The notes: a model not told the origin generated them from the sequence alone. Positions 9,621 to 17,964 are shown, numbered from the stretch's first letter. The stretch: DNA of 64,000 nt from Emticicia aquatica (GCF_923079645.1 NZ_CAKLPY010000001.1:496001-560000), one strand, 5' to 3'. Numbers and translations: made by a program.

Positions 9621-10265
9621 TTAAAATTTCTCTAATAAGCACATGCAATCGGCATTGCCAGATTCAGCTTGACTGATGTAAGGATAAATTTCTTTTTTTA
9701 CCAGACGAAGGTTTGAAAATCTGTCTAAAAAAAGTTGAGCATAATCGGCTTTCCAAAGATAATCGCTGTTTCCTCGATAATTGATAGTGGTCGTTTCAGG
9801 TGCAAAATACTCCCAACAAGAAATATATCGTTTTGAACAACGCACCATTTCATCCATAATTTTGGGGAGGTTATCGGGTGAAATATGAATCAGAACGCCG
9901 TTGGTACACACTAAATCGAAATAATTATCTTTGAAAGGAATATCAAAGCCTGAACCCTGAATAATATTGATGTTTTCGGTAAATTCTTTGGCTTTTTGTG
10001 CTGCATAATGCTGCAATTCAATACCATAAATATTTTTAAATCCCGAACGTTGAAAACCTACTAATTGCATTCCTGTATTGCAGCCAACTTCCAAAATTTT
10101 TGCTTCTTTATCCAAGTCCGTGTAGAATTTTTCATTCAAGGCGATTTTTGTAATTCCCCAATTTTCAAGGTAAAACTGGTCCCATTCTTCTGGTTTTCTT
10201 GAATTTCTATCGGTGTAATCTTTACCAAATTCACCACTCCAAAATTGTTCTTGCTTTGTTTGCAT
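9621..10265 (-). CDS. Pseudaminic acid biosynthesis-associated methylase
   Basis: A 214-residue class I SAM-dependent methyltransferase. The N-terminus EQFWSGEFGKDYTDRN and the SAM motif AKILEVGCNTGMQLVGF (about residues 54-70), followed by NGVLIHISPDNL, match the family found beside pse genes (TIGR03587-type as I recall it). SAM binding is predicted from the EVGCNTG loop. The family may methylate the sugar or its precursor; the exact product has not been clear. It sits directly upstream of pseF with a 4-base gap, consistent with a modified pseudaminate. Confidence 0.85.
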   Translation of the reverse strand: MQTKQEQFWSGEFGKDYTDRNSRKPEEWDQFYLENWGITKIALNEKFYTDLDKEAKILEVGCNTGMQLVGFQRSGFKNIYGIELQHYAAQKAKEFTENINIIQGSGFDIPFKDNYFDLVCTNGVLIHISPDNLPKIMDEMVRCSKRYISCWEYFAPETTTINYRGNSDYLWKADYAQLFLDRFSNLRLVKKEIYPYISQAESGNADCMCLLEKF

Positions 10266-10295
10266 TATTCTATTAAATATCTGTTGGTTAGGTTA

Positions 10296-10829
10296 TTATT
10301 TTGTGGCCGAAGCAATTGTTTCGAGTTCAGCTTTTTGTCGTAAATGATGTCGGTAGTGCATTTCTTGGAGAAAAAACCACTCTTGTGCATTGAGCCAGCC
10401 CATGGCGGGTTGAAGAGCTTTATAAAGGCCATCATTATTGCTCACGGCATCAATCAAATTTTTTGAGTCGGTCAGAACTTTTGCTAAAAGTAAGCGATAT
10501 TCTTCTTTGTTTTTTGCAACAAGTTCTGGACCACGAATAGCTTCAGGGATTTTAAGTTTTACGGGAGGAAACCCGCCATACTTGAATTGTTGTTGGCCAA
10601 AATGATTTTTATCACCACCTTCTTGCCCTTTGCGTTTTTCTAAACAACGCACACAGTTTGCCAAAAAGAAATAACTTGATGAAGATGCGAGATGCTCGTA
10701 CATCTGTCCTAATGACCACGTTTCTGCATCTTTTTTGAATAAAAACTGTTCATCAGAATAATTGTCGAGGCTACTAATATACTGATTTACAGTTGTTTCA
10801 AGATTTTGGTAAACTTCTATTGGGGTCAT
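10296..10829 (-). CDS. DinB-fold protein
   Basis: A DinB/YfiT-like four-helix protein of about 177 residues. I chose the internal ATG at 10827-10829 (MTPIEVYQNLET) because the 19-residue extension to 10886 runs through a perfect stem-loop that looks like the rfbB terminator. Visible features are the helix with WSLGQMYEHLASSSSYF (metal-binding-type His in YEHL) and the C-terminal QEMHYRHHLRQK with a His pair, fitting the usual three-His metal site of the superfamily. The family includes thiol-dependent S-transferases and many uncharacterised proteins, so the role here is unknown. It is the first gene of the run leading into the methylase and pseF. Confidence 0.7.
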   Translation of the reverse strand: MTPIEVYQNLETTVNQYISSLDNYSDEQFLFKKDAETWSLGQMYEHLASSSSYFFLANCVRCLEKRKGQEGGDKNHFGQQQFKYGGFPPVKLKIPEAIRGPELVAKNKEEYRLLLAKVLTDSKNLIDAVSNNDGLYKALQPAMGWLNAQEWFFLQEMHYRHHLRQKAELETIASATK

Positions 10830-10849
10830 CGTTAGGGTGTTTATTTGAA

Positions 10850-10890
10850 AGCTTTGCCAAATTTTAAACAGTTTAATATTTGGCAAAGCT
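10850..10890. terminator. Perfect 13-bp stem-loop after rfbB
   Basis: The arms AGCTTTGCCAAAT (10850-10862) and ATTTGGCAAAGCT (10878-10890) are perfect inverted copies, with further pairing inward toward the centre at 10870. The element lies between the rfbB stop and the DinB start. A long U-tract is weak on the minus strand, so it may end transcription or mark a processing site. Confidence 0.6.
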
Positions 10891-10897
10891 AAGCATT

Positions 10898-11956
10898 CTA
10901 TTTATACATTTTTTCGTAGTATTTCAAATAATCGCCACTTGTTACATTTTGCAGCCATTCTTTATTTGTCAAATACCATTCGACGGTTTGTGTGAGTCCT
11001 TCTTCAAATTGAAGCGAAGGTTCCCAACCTAGTTCGTTCATTAATTTTGTGGCATCAATGGCGTAACGTAAATCGTGTCCTGCACGGTCGGTTACATAGG
11101 TAATCAACTGCACAGAAGTATCTGCAGGGCGACCTAATTTTTCATCCATAATTTTGCACAAAAGATGTACTAAATCAATGTTTTTCCACTCGTTAAAACC
11201 ACCAATATTGTAGGTTTCACCGTTTACTCCGTTATGATAAATTACGTCAATTGCACGGGCGTGGTCTTTTACAAAAAGCCAATCACGAACATTTTCTCCT
11301 TTACCATAAACAGGCAAAGGGCGGTTGTGCATGATATTATTAATCATCAACGGAATCAGTTTTTCTGGAAAATGATTAGGACCATAGTTATTCGAGCAAT
11401 TTGAAATAACGACAGGTAATTTATAGGTGTTGTTATAAGCTCTTACAAAATGGTCAGATGATGCTTTTGATGCCGAATATGGCGAACGAGGGTCATAACT
11501 GGTTGTTTCTAAGAAAAACTCATCAGGATTGTGCAATTCACCATAAACTTCATCAGTTGAAACATGGTAAAAACGGTGTTCTTCCATGTTATTTTTCCAA
11601 GCTGTTTTTGCGGCATTGAGCAAATTAACAGTTCCAATAACATTGGTCATTACAAAAGCCATCGGGTCTGTAATTGACCTATCAACATGAGATTCAGCAG
11701 CTAAATGTACTACGCCATCAAAGTTATATTTTTCAAAAAGATTATTAATATAATCGGCATCCGTAATATCACCGTGTTCAAATGTATAATTGGGCAAAGA
11801 TTCGATATCGCTAAGGTTTTCGAGATTACCAGCGTAAGTAAGTTTGTCAAGGTTAACTATTTGATAATCAGGATATTTGGTTACAAAAAGCCTAACAACA
11901 TGTGAGCCAATAAAGCCCGCACCACCAGTGATAAGTATGGTTTGATTTGATTTCAT
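10898..11956 (-). CDS. rfbB: dTDP-glucose 4,6-dehydratase RfbB
   Basis: A 352-residue extended SDR enzyme that converts dTDP-glucose to dTDP-4-keto-6-deoxyglucose, a precursor of dTDP-rhamnose and related sugars. The NAD-binding loop GGAGFIGSHV is at residues 11-20. The family markers LDKLTYAGNLENL, HLAAESHVDRSI, VSTDEVYGEL and the catalytic YSASKASSDH (Y-x-x-x-K) are all present. The usual partners rfbA, rfbC and rfbD are not in the window. It lies 202 bases downstream of galE on the same strand and is closed off by the stem-loop at 10850-10890. Confidence 0.95.
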   Translation of the reverse strand: MKSNQTILITGGAGFIGSHVVRLFVTKYPDYQIVNLDKLTYAGNLENLSDIESLPNYTFEHGDITDADYINNLFEKYNFDGVVHLAAESHVDRSITDPMAFVMTNVIGTVNLLNAAKTAWKNNMEEHRFYHVSTDEVYGELHNPDEFFLETTSYDPRSPYSASKASSDHFVRAYNNTYKLPVVISNCSNNYGPNHFPEKLIPLMINNIMHNRPLPVYGKGENVRDWLFVKDHARAIDVIYHNGVNGETYNIGGFNEWKNIDLVHLLCKIMDEKLGRPADTSVQLITYVTDRAGHDLRYAIDATKLMNELGWEPSLQFEEGLTQTVEWYLTNKEWLQNVTSGDYLKYYEKMYK

Positions 11957-12158
11957 TTTATTTTTGTATTATTTGAAATTAGGAAATTGATACGGCTAAC
12001 GATTCAATTGTTTATTAGAAATTTTTTACCAAATTAGTATTGATAGTATTTTTTTTACTTCCAAATTCATACCAATTTTTTTCAAAACTTCATTTATCCT
12101 AATTTTTTATTTTCAGAATTAAGGTGTCTTGTGATATATTAGTATTGATACCATTAAC

Positions 12159-13178
12159 TCACCCATTTTTCTTCATTAATTTTTTCTCCCAACGCCAAGC
12201 ATCTTTTAAACTGTCGGCTAATGTTTTTTCAACTTTCCAACCCATAATTTTTGATGCTTTTTCTACGTCTCCGTATATTTTTTCTACATCACCTGCACGG
12301 CGTGGACCAAGTTCATAATTGAGTTTTAGTTTATTTACTTTCTCAAAGGTCTTGATGATTTCCAAAACTGTATTGCCCGTTCCAGTACCAATATTGAAAA
12401 CGTCATACGTATTATCTTGTTTACTATCAAGTAGTTGTATAGCCGAAACATGGGCTTTTGCTAAATCGACCACATGGATAAAATCACGAATATTAGTGCC
12501 ATCAGGTGTGTTATAGTCACTGCCAAAAACCATTAATTTTTGTCTAATTCCAGCAGCAGTTTGGGTAATGAAAGGAACTAAATTTCCAGGAACTCCACTA
12601 GGTAATTCGCCAATAAGTGCTGAAGGATGAGCTCCAATTGGATTAAAATATCGCAATGCGATAATTTTCAATGGATTGCCAGCCGTGATTGTGTCACGCA
12701 AAATATCTTCACAAATAGTTTTTGTATTTCCGTAAGGTGAAGCTGCTGGTTTACGAGGAGTATCTTCGGTTACTGGAATTTGGTCTGGCTGTCCATAAAC
12801 TGTACATGACGATGAAAAAACCAAGTTTTTGATTCCTAATTTTATCATCACTTTTAAAACACTTAACGTAGAACCAATATTGTTTTCGTAGTATTTCAAA
12901 GGGTTTTCAACCGACTCACCAACAGCCTTGTAGGCTGCAAAATGGATGATGCCCTCAATATTTTCTTTTTGACAGATTTGTTCTAAAATTTTAGTATCAT
13001 TGCAATCTTTGTCGTAGCATTTGATGGGCTTTTTAATTATTTTTCGTAGTCCTTTCAATACAGATTTCTCCGAATTATTGAAATTATCAATGATAATCGG
13101 CTCATGCCCAGCATTTACCAATTCAACTACTGTGTGCGAACCAATAAAGCCAGCTCCACCTGTGACTAAAATTTTCAT
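12159..13178 (-). CDS. galE: UDP-glucose 4-epimerase GalE
   Basis: A 339-residue extended SDR enzyme interconverting UDP-glucose and UDP-galactose (or the N-acetyl forms). It has GGAGFIGSHTVVEL at residues 7-20, IDNFNNSEKSVL, HFAAYKAVGESVENPLKYY, the catalytic SSCTVYGQP and YGNTKTICE, and IRDFIHVVDLAKAH, all classic GalE blocks, at standard length. It is a likely source of nucleotide sugars for the surface glycan genes downstream. A Bacteroidota -7 box lies 23 bases upstream at 13201-13208. Confidence 0.95.
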   Translation of the reverse strand: MKILVTGGAGFIGSHTVVELVNAGHEPIIIDNFNNSEKSVLKGLRKIIKKPIKCYDKDCNDTKILEQICQKENIEGIIHFAAYKAVGESVENPLKYYENNIGSTLSVLKVMIKLGIKNLVFSSSCTVYGQPDQIPVTEDTPRKPAASPYGNTKTICEDILRDTITAGNPLKIIALRYFNPIGAHPSALIGELPSGVPGNLVPFITQTAAGIRQKLMVFGSDYNTPDGTNIRDFIHVVDLAKAHVSAIQLLDSKQDNTYDVFNIGTGTGNTVLEIIKTFEKVNKLKLNYELGPRRAGDVEKIYGDVEKASKIMGWKVEKTLADSLKDAWRWEKKLMKKNG

Positions 13179-13200
13179 AAAAAAATGTTTGTTTTTTTTA

Positions 13201-13208
13201 CAAAAGTA
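13201..13208 (-). promoter_or_regulatory. Candidate -7 promoter box for galE
   Basis: CAAAAGTA on the plus strand reads TACTTTTG on the minus strand, an exact TAnnTTTG match, ending 23 bases before the galE start. No clear -33 TTTG is seen at the usual spacing. Confidence 0.45.
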
Positions 13209-13354
13209 TGAATTTAGCAGTTGAATTGAAAATAGTAAGAATAAATATGTATTATTGAACTATTTAAAGTTATTAAATGGTCTGCTTATCAGTTGTTTAG
13301 GCGAATATAGACCATCAAATAGCGTCAAATTTCTCAAAAGACCCAAAGGTTAGC

Positions 13355-14188
13355 ATGAATGAATCTGAAATAAAAGCATTGGTTACACTTCTTGATGATG
13401 AAGATAATGAAGTAGTACAACATGTCGAAAGCCGATTGCGTACACTTGGTGAAGCTGTTATTCCGCTTCTTGAAGACCATTGGCAAGGAAATGGCTTGAA
13501 TCCCGTTTTGCAAAAAAGGATTGAAGATTTAATCCACAATTTGCAATTTAACTTGGTAATTAGCCGTCTAACTGAATGGAAAAATAAAGGATATGAAGAT
13601 TTATTGGAAGCTATGTGGATTATTGCAACTTATCAATATCCTGACTTAAATATCGAAAAACTACGTCAATCCATTAATGATATTTATTTTGATGCTTGGT
13701 TGGAATTTCGAGAAGATATGCACCCACACGACCAAATTAGGGTGTTGAACCAAGTTTTTTACGATAAACATAAATATTTGCCCAATACAAAAAACTTTCA
13801 TTCAGTAGCTAACTCAATGTTGAATCAGGTTTTTGACTTAAAAAAAGGAAATCCGATTTCATTGTGTGTTGTTTATTTATTGGTCGCAAAGCGTTTAGGA
13901 TTACCCATTTATGGCGTAAACTTGCCAAGTTTGTTTGTACTTACTTACAAAACACCACAAATGCAGTTTTATATCAATATTTTTAATCGGGGATTAATTT
14001 TTTCAAAAATTGACATCGGAAATTACATCAAACAGATGCACTTACAACCGAAAGATTCGTTTTATCAACCTTGTACCAATTTGGATATTGTGCTAAGAGT
14101 TTTGAGAAATTTAGTTGTGTCTTTTGAGAAAATTTCTGACCTCGAAAGAGCTAAAGAAATTGATGCTATTTTGCGAGTAATTTCATAA
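13355..14188 (+). CDS. SirB1-type transglutaminase-like protein
   Basis: A 277-residue protein. The N-terminal 80 residues are helical and HEAT-like (ALVTLLDDEDNEVVQHVESR). The middle has the SirB1/Transglut_core2 signature KKGNPISLCVVYLLVAKRLG (about residues 166-185), with the Cys typical of the fold, then GLPIYGVNLPSLFVL. It was named from a neighbour of a sensor gene in Salmonella; the biochemical role is not settled. There is no signal peptide. It is convergent with the phosphopantetheinyl transferase, with 5 bases between the stops. Confidence 0.8.
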   Translation: MNESEIKALVTLLDDEDNEVVQHVESRLRTLGEAVIPLLEDHWQGNGLNPVLQKRIEDLIHNLQFNLVISRLTEWKNKGYEDLLEAMWIIATYQYPDLNIEKLRQSINDIYFDAWLEFREDMHPHDQIRVLNQVFYDKHKYLPNTKNFHSVANSMLNQVFDLKKGNPISLCVVYLLVAKRLGLPIYGVNLPSLFVLTYKTPQMQFYINIFNRGLIFSKIDIGNYIKQMHLQPKDSFYQPCTNLDIVLRVLRNLVVSFEKISDLERAKEIDAILRVIS

Positions 14189-14193
14189 TTGAC

Positions 14194-14829
14194 TTATTTT
14201 CCTGCTACGACAAGAATAAAATCGTCGATTTTTTCGATAAAAATAAGGTAGTTTTCGTCGATTTCGTTGATTTTAAGCCTACCGACAATTTCTTTTGCAT
14301 TTTTTTGAAAGGCATAAATATATAGATTTTTATTAAAAATTACTTTTCGTTTGCCATAAAGTTTGTATAGTGATTCTTTAGCCGACCAATAAATACACAG
14401 TTTTTCTAGGTCATCATTGGCTTCTATTATTTCTTTTTCGGATAAAAATTTACGGGAAATTCTACGAATCTTCTCCGAAGGTTTTTCCATATCCATTCCT
14501 AGTGGTTCATTTGGGTGCATCACGGCTGCAACGTAATTCGAAGTATGAGTTATCGACATTTGCCAATTACAACCTACAAGATATGGTTTCCCGAATTCGT
14601 CTTTTTTTATGCCTAAATATTTTATGTTGAGTGAATTGGCCAAATGTTTTATAACGAGCCTGCTACAAAAAAACTCAATCTGTTTTTGAGGATGATGAAT
14701 ATTGGCTAGTTCTGCATCAGTTAAAATTTCGGAAGGCAACATCGCTTGTAATTCATCGTGCGATTCGGCAATTTTCCAAACAGCTAAGTAACAACCATTT
14801 TTGTATTTTTTTTCTAAAATAACAGGCAT
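14194..14829 (-). CDS. 4'-phosphopantetheinyl transferase superfamily protein
   Basis: A 211-residue Sfp/AcpT-type enzyme that transfers phosphopantetheine from CoA to carrier proteins. The two metal and CoA motifs are visible: GMDME at residues 111-115 (Asp113, Glu115) and WSAKESLYK at 148-156 (Glu152, Lys156). MSITHTSNYVAAV (residues 91-103) is the expected strand before the first motif. No polyketide or peptide synthase is in view, so it probably serves fatty acid or other carrier proteins elsewhere. A TAnnTTTG box lies 22 bases upstream. Confidence 0.85.
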   Translation of the reverse strand: MPVILEKKYKNGCYLAVWKIAESHDELQAMLPSEILTDAELANIHHPQKQIEFFCSRLVIKHLANSLNIKYLGIKKDEFGKPYLVGCNWQMSITHTSNYVAAVMHPNEPLGMDMEKPSEKIRRISRKFLSEKEIIEANDDLEKLCIYWSAKESLYKLYGKRKVIFNKNLYIYAFQKNAKEIVGRLKINEIDENYLIFIEKIDDFILVVAGK

Positions 14830-14851
14830 AAATGCAGTGCGTTTTATTAGG

Positions 14852-14859
14852 CAAAGATA
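14852..14859 (-). promoter_or_regulatory. Candidate -7 box for the phosphopantetheinyl transferase
   Basis: CAAAGATA on the plus strand reads TATCTTTG on the minus strand, an exact TAnnTTTG match 22 bases before the start codon. No convincing -33 element was seen. Confidence 0.45.
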
Positions 14860-14938
14860 ACTATTCTCATGTGATTTTTGTCATTTCAAGAAAGAAGGAA
14901 TAAAAGGGTGTTTATCATAATAATATATTTTTTGGTTT

Positions 14939-14946
14939 TATATTTG
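14939..14946 (+). promoter_or_regulatory. Candidate -7 box for the ThuA-like gene
   Basis: TATATTTG matches TAnnTTTG exactly and ends 16 bases before the ATG at 14963, giving a very short leader. The region just upstream is AT-rich without a clear TTTG at -33. Confidence 0.45.
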
Positions 14947-14962
14947 GAGAAAAACCAAAACT

Positions 14963-15817
14963 ATGAAAAATTTAAAAGTAATATTCCTTGAAATTGTTTT
15001 TACATTGCTGATAATCAGTAATTTATCTGCTCAAAATAATCAAACAAAATTTAAAATTATTGCTTTTTATACTGCCAAAAATGACCAAGCCCATATCAGT
15101 TTTGTTCATGAAGCAAACCGTTGGTTTCCAGAAATGGCTTTGAAATACAATTTTTCGTATGATTCAACTAATAATTGGGAAAATCTGAATGCAGAATTTT
15201 TAGCAAACTATCAAGTTGTACTTTTTTTAGATACACGCCCCGAAAAAAAATCTCATCGAGAAGCTTTTCAACAATATATGAATAATGGCGGAGCATGGAT
15301 TGGTTTTCATTTTGCAGGTTTTGCACTCAATAATTCAAAATTTAATCAAGATTGGGATTGGTATCATAATCAATTTTTGGGTTCTGGGCAGTATAAAAGC
15401 AATACGTGGCGACCAACTTCGGCAATTTTAAGGGTTGAAGACGGAAAGCATCCAGCCACCAAAAATCTTCCAGAAACTTTTAAATCTTCGCCAAATGAAT
15501 GGTATAGATGGGAAAATGATTTACGCCAAAATAAATACATAAAAGTACTTCTTTCTATTGACTCAATGAGTTTTCCACTAGGAACGGGTCCAAAAGCCCA
15601 TGAAATTTGGCACAGCGGCGATTATCCTGTGGTTTGGACAAATAAAAAATACCGAATGCTATACGTCAATATGGGGCATAACGATATTGATTATGAACAT
15701 AAAACTAATAAGGAATTATCGTTTCAATTTGCCAATGAAACGCAGAATCAATTGATTATCAATAGTTTACTTTGGTTGGGGAAAGGTAAGAAAATGAAAA
15801 AAACAAATAGTTTTTGA
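14963..15817 (+). CDS. Secreted ThuA-domain protein
   Basis: A 284-residue protein with a signal peptide (residues 1-23, ending NLSAQ) and a ThuA/trehalose-utilisation domain of the class I glutamine amidotransferase-like fold. Family blocks seen are VVLFLDTRPE, the segment NNGGAWIGFHFAGFAL, HPATKNLPETF and PVVWTNKKYRMLYVNMGHND. The family is abundant in Bacteroidota and linked to sugar use, with the reaction generally undefined. It stands alone between its own promoter box and that of the Crp/Fnr gene, and probably is not part of the redox cluster that follows. Confidence 0.8.
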   Translation: MKNLKVIFLEIVFTLLIISNLSAQNNQTKFKIIAFYTAKNDQAHISFVHEANRWFPEMALKYNFSYDSTNNWENLNAEFLANYQVVLFLDTRPEKKSHREAFQQYMNNGGAWIGFHFAGFALNNSKFNQDWDWYHNQFLGSGQYKSNTWRPTSAILRVEDGKHPATKNLPETFKSSPNEWYRWENDLRQNKYIKVLLSIDSMSFPLGTGPKAHEIWHSGDYPVVWTNKKYRMLYVNMGHNDIDYEHKTNKELSFQFANETQNQLIINSLLWLGKGKKMKKTNSF

Positions 15818-15823
15818 ATTTTA

Positions 15824-15831
15824 TATATTTG
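15824..15831 (+). promoter_or_regulatory. Candidate -7 box for the Crp/Fnr regulator
   Basis: TATATTTG is an exact TAnnTTTG match ending 26 bases before the regulator ATG, and lies just after the ThuA-like stop. A TTTTG run at 15812-15816 is too close to be a standard -33 element. Confidence 0.45.
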
Positions 15832-15857
15832 TAAAACTAATACTTACTCAAAAACTG

Positions 15858-16478
15858 ATGGAACTCGATAATTTAGTAGAATTCAAATCATCGCATGAAG
15901 TAAAACAAAAACTTTCTGCGTATGGCATTGCTAAGAATTTTTCAGAAGGAGACGTTATTTTAAATGAAAATGCTTACATCCGAGCGATTCCGATTGTGAC
16001 AAAAGGGTGTATCGGCGTGATGCGAACGGACGACGATGGGAGAGAAATATTATTGTATTATATCAATCCTGGCGAGAGTTGCATTATGTCTTTTTTGGGT
16101 GGAATTCATAATGATACAAGCAAAATAAAAGCAATTGCAGAAGAAGAAACTGAAATACTTTTTATTCCGATTGATAAAGTAAATCTGCTTATTAAAGAAA
16201 ATCCAGAATGGCTCGATTATATTTTTCGTCTTTATCACAAGCGTTTTGAAGAATTATTGGAAGTGGTTAACGACGTTGCTTTCAAGAAAATGGATGAAAG
16301 ATTGCTCAATTTTATCAAAAAAAGATGTGAATTAACCAAAACAAAAACACTCCAAATAACGCACGAACACCTCGCCAACGAACTCGGAACTGCCAGAGTT
16401 GTTGTATCACGCCTCCTCAAACAAATGGAAGATAAAGGCCTGCTGAAACTCGGTCGAAATAAAATTTCGCTTGTGTAA
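15858..16478 (+). CDS. Crp/Fnr family transcriptional regulator
   Basis: A 206-residue regulator. Residues about 20-130 form a cyclic-nucleotide-binding-like beta roll (GREILLYYINPGESCIM, AIAEEETEILFIPIDKV). Residues about 140-206 are a winged helix with the recognition region HEHLANELGTARVVVSRLLK (residues 173-192). No N-terminal Cys cluster for an Fe-S centre is present, so it is not a classical oxygen-sensing FNR. It heads the run of thiol and rhodanese genes on the same strand and is the obvious candidate to control them. Its signal is unknown; sulfide, persulfide or redox stress are guesses from context. Confidence 0.85.
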   Translation: MELDNLVEFKSSHEVKQKLSAYGIAKNFSEGDVILNENAYIRAIPIVTKGCIGVMRTDDDGREILLYYINPGESCIMSFLGGIHNDTSKIKAIAEEETEILFIPIDKVNLLIKENPEWLDYIFRLYHKRFEELLEVVNDVAFKKMDERLLNFIKKRCELTKTKTLQITHEHLANELGTARVVVSRLLKQMEDKGLLKLGRNKISLV

Positions 16479-16479
16479 C

Positions 16480-16500
16480 ATTTGTTGCTGTATAACAAAT
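16480..16500. other. Short inverted repeat after the Crp/Fnr gene
   Basis: ATTTGTT (16480-16486) and AACAAAT (16494-16500) form a 7-bp inverted repeat with a 7-base centre, 60 bases before the next gene. It could be an operator for the regulator upstream or simply a small hairpin. It does not match the FNR consensus. Confidence 0.3.
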
Positions 16501-16559
16501 TTTAATGATTGACATTTGTACCATCAATTTGTTTTTCTCTAAAACTAAACCTCAAAAAA

Positions 16560-16766
16560 ATGAAAGCAAACATGGGAACTGTTGACAAAATCATTAGAAT
16601 TCTTGTCGCAATCGTAATCACTGGATTATATTTTACCAACCAAATCACAGGTACTGCCGCAATTGTATTGTTAATAATTGCTGGTGCGTTTATCCTAACG
16701 AGTTTTATGAGTTTCTGTCCGTTGTATTTGCCCTTTGGTATTTCAACCAGAAAAAAAGAAAAATAA
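16560..16766 (+). CDS. DUF2892-type small inner membrane protein
   Basis: A 68-residue protein starting at the ATG at 16560 (MKANMGTVDKIIRI). The longer frame from 16509 adds 17 residues without family resemblance. Two hydrophobic segments and the C-terminal CPLYLPFGIST match the YgaP-like/DUF2892 family. The YgaP family pairs such a membrane anchor with a rhodanese domain, and two free-standing rhodaneses lie just downstream. This supports a role at the membrane in sulfur handling, though the exact role is unknown. Confidence 0.8.
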   Translation: MKANMGTVDKIIRILVAIVITGLYFTNQITGTAAIVLLIIAGAFILTSFMSFCPLYLPFGISTRKKEK

Positions 16767-16837
16767 GCAATTATATTTTTTATGGCTTAACCCCAGCGTT
16801 TACATGATGGGGAAGTGAACCTTTGACTTGTCTGTAA

Positions 16838-17026
16838 ATGAATATTATCAATAGAAATAAATTAACTATCGTCGGTGTTGTCATTGGAGCAATTGGCGGT
16901 TATCTATATTATTATTATGTGGGTTGTGCGAGTGGCACTTGTCCGATTACGTCCAAGCCGTTGAATAGTACTTTGTACGGTGCTGTGATGGGAAGTTTAT
17001 TTATCAATATTTTTAAAAAAGAATGA
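16838..17026 (+). CDS. DUF6132-type small membrane protein
   Basis: A 62-residue protein with two hydrophobic segments (about residues 8-28 and 43-58) separated by the Cys pair loop GCASGTCPITSKPLNSTLYG. This GC-x-SGTCPITS loop is typical of small Bacteroidota membrane proteins of DUF6132, as I recall. The two Cys face one side of the membrane and could bind metal or take part in thiol exchange. Its stop overlaps the next start (ATGATGA), indicating coupling to the HMA protein. Confidence 0.75.
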   Translation: MNIINRNKLTIVGVVIGAIGGYLYYYYVGCASGTCPITSKPLNSTLYGAVMGSLFINIFKKE

Positions 17027-17298
17027 TGAAAACGGAAGAAATAATCATTGCTAACTTAAAATGCAATGGCTGTGCGAGTACAATTAAAAAAGAACTGATG
17101 TTGCTTGAAGGGATTTCAAACGTAGCGGTTGATGTAGAAAAAAATGCAGTAAATGTTACCTATGAAAATATCGACCGATCAAATATTACTCAGAAACTTT
17201 ATTCGTTGGGTTACCCAGAAGCAACTGAAAAAAATGGTTTGCTTTTACAATTGAAAAGTTACGGAAGCTGTATGATTGGAAAAGTAAATAATTTTTGA
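17023..17298 (+). CDS. Heavy-metal-associated (HMA) domain protein
   Basis: A 91-residue HMA-fold protein with the metal site KCNGCAST (Cys14 and Cys17) and the usual GISNVAVDVEKNAVNVTYEN strand pattern. It resembles CopZ-type chaperones but carries an extra C-terminal Cys near residue 84 (SYGSCMIGK). The function in the family is metal carriage, mostly copper. Here it sits among rhodanese and thioredoxin genes and no copper ATPase is in view, so it may serve a thiol or metal-stress role. It overlaps the preceding gene by 4 bases. Confidence 0.85.
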   Translation: MMKTEEIIIANLKCNGCASTIKKELMLLEGISNVAVDVEKNAVNVTYENIDRSNITQKLYSLGYPEATEKNGLLLQLKSYGSCMIGKVNNF

Positions 17299-17362
17299 CT
17301 ATGTAAGTATTTGATAATCAACTTAACAAATAGAATTTAACATTACTTTAAATAGATTAAAA

Positions 17363-17647
17363 ATGAATATCGAAGAAATAATTCAAGAAAAACAGGGAAC
17401 AATCGTTGATGTGCGAACACCCGAAGAATTTCGTGGCGGACATGTGGCTGGAGCAATTAATATCCCATTAAATGAGATTCCTCAACGAGTTGAAGAAATG
17501 AAGGAACTAAAAACTCCATTGGTGTTATGTTGTGCATCGGGTAATCGAAGTGGACAAGCCTACCGTTATTTATCACAAATGGGTGTCGACTGTCACAATG
17601 GCGGTTCGTGGTTAGACGTAAATTATTATCAATCATTAGCAGTATAA
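17363..17647 (+). CDS. Single-domain rhodanese
   Basis: A 94-residue cytoplasmic rhodanese. It has IVDVRTPEEFRGGHVAGAIN (residues 14-33) and the active-site loop CCASGNR, with Cys57 as the predicted persulfide carrier. Enzymes of this type move sulfane sulfur between thiols. It begins 64 bases after the HMA gene and ends 2 bases before a second rhodanese, forming a tandem pair. Confidence 0.9.
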   Translation: MNIEEIIQEKQGTIVDVRTPEEFRGGHVAGAINIPLNEIPQRVEEMKELKTPLVLCCASGNRSGQAYRYLSQMGVDCHNGGSWLDVNYYQSLAV

Positions 17648-17649
17648 AT

Positions 17650-17964
17650 ATGTTAGATACAATTAAAAACCTATTCGGATTTGGCCCAAAAGTAGATTAC
17701 GCCGAATTAGTAAAACAAGGAGCAATCATTTTGGATGTTCGTAGTAAAGGCGAATATGCTGGAGGGCATATCAAAGGTTCTATCAATATTTCGGTTGATA
17801 CTTTAGCCAATAATTTGAGCAAATTGAAAGATAAAAATCAACCAATCATTACTTGTTGTGCATCAGGTATGCGTAGTGCTTCGGCCAAAAGTATATTAAG
17901 CTCAAAAGGCTATACACAAGTTTATAATGGCGGTAGTTGGGGCGGCCTTCAATACAAATTATGA
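17650..17964 (+). CDS. Second single-domain rhodanese
   Basis: A 104-residue protein starting at the ATG at 17650 (MLDTIKNLFGFGPKVDY), just after the first rhodanese stop; the longer frame from 17608 overlaps that gene and is rejected. The rhodanese domain shows ILDVRSKGEYAGGHIKGSIN and the active loop CCASGMR with Cys70. It is a distant paralogue of the gene before it rather than a recent copy. Its stop overlaps the next ATG (ATGA). Confidence 0.9.
   Translation: MLDTIKNLFGFGPKVDYAELVKQGAIILDVRSKGEYAGGHIKGSINISVDTLANNLSKLKDKNQPIITCCASGMRSASAKSILSSKGYTQVYNGGSWGGLQYKL

Noticed and set aside
10830-10886. Longer N-terminus for the DinB-fold protein
   Set aside because: The extension runs through the perfect stem-loop at 10850-10890 and has no family resemblance; the internal ATG at 10829 fits better.
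12030-12150. Repeated TTAGTATTGATA between galE and rfbB
   Set aside because: The two 12-base copies in AT-rich sequence have no flanking structure; chance or minor promoter duplication is enough to explain them.
16508-16529. FNR-like operator (TTGAC ... ATCAA) before the DUF2892 gene
   Set aside because: The half-sites are 9 bases apart instead of 4, so it does not match the FNR consensus.
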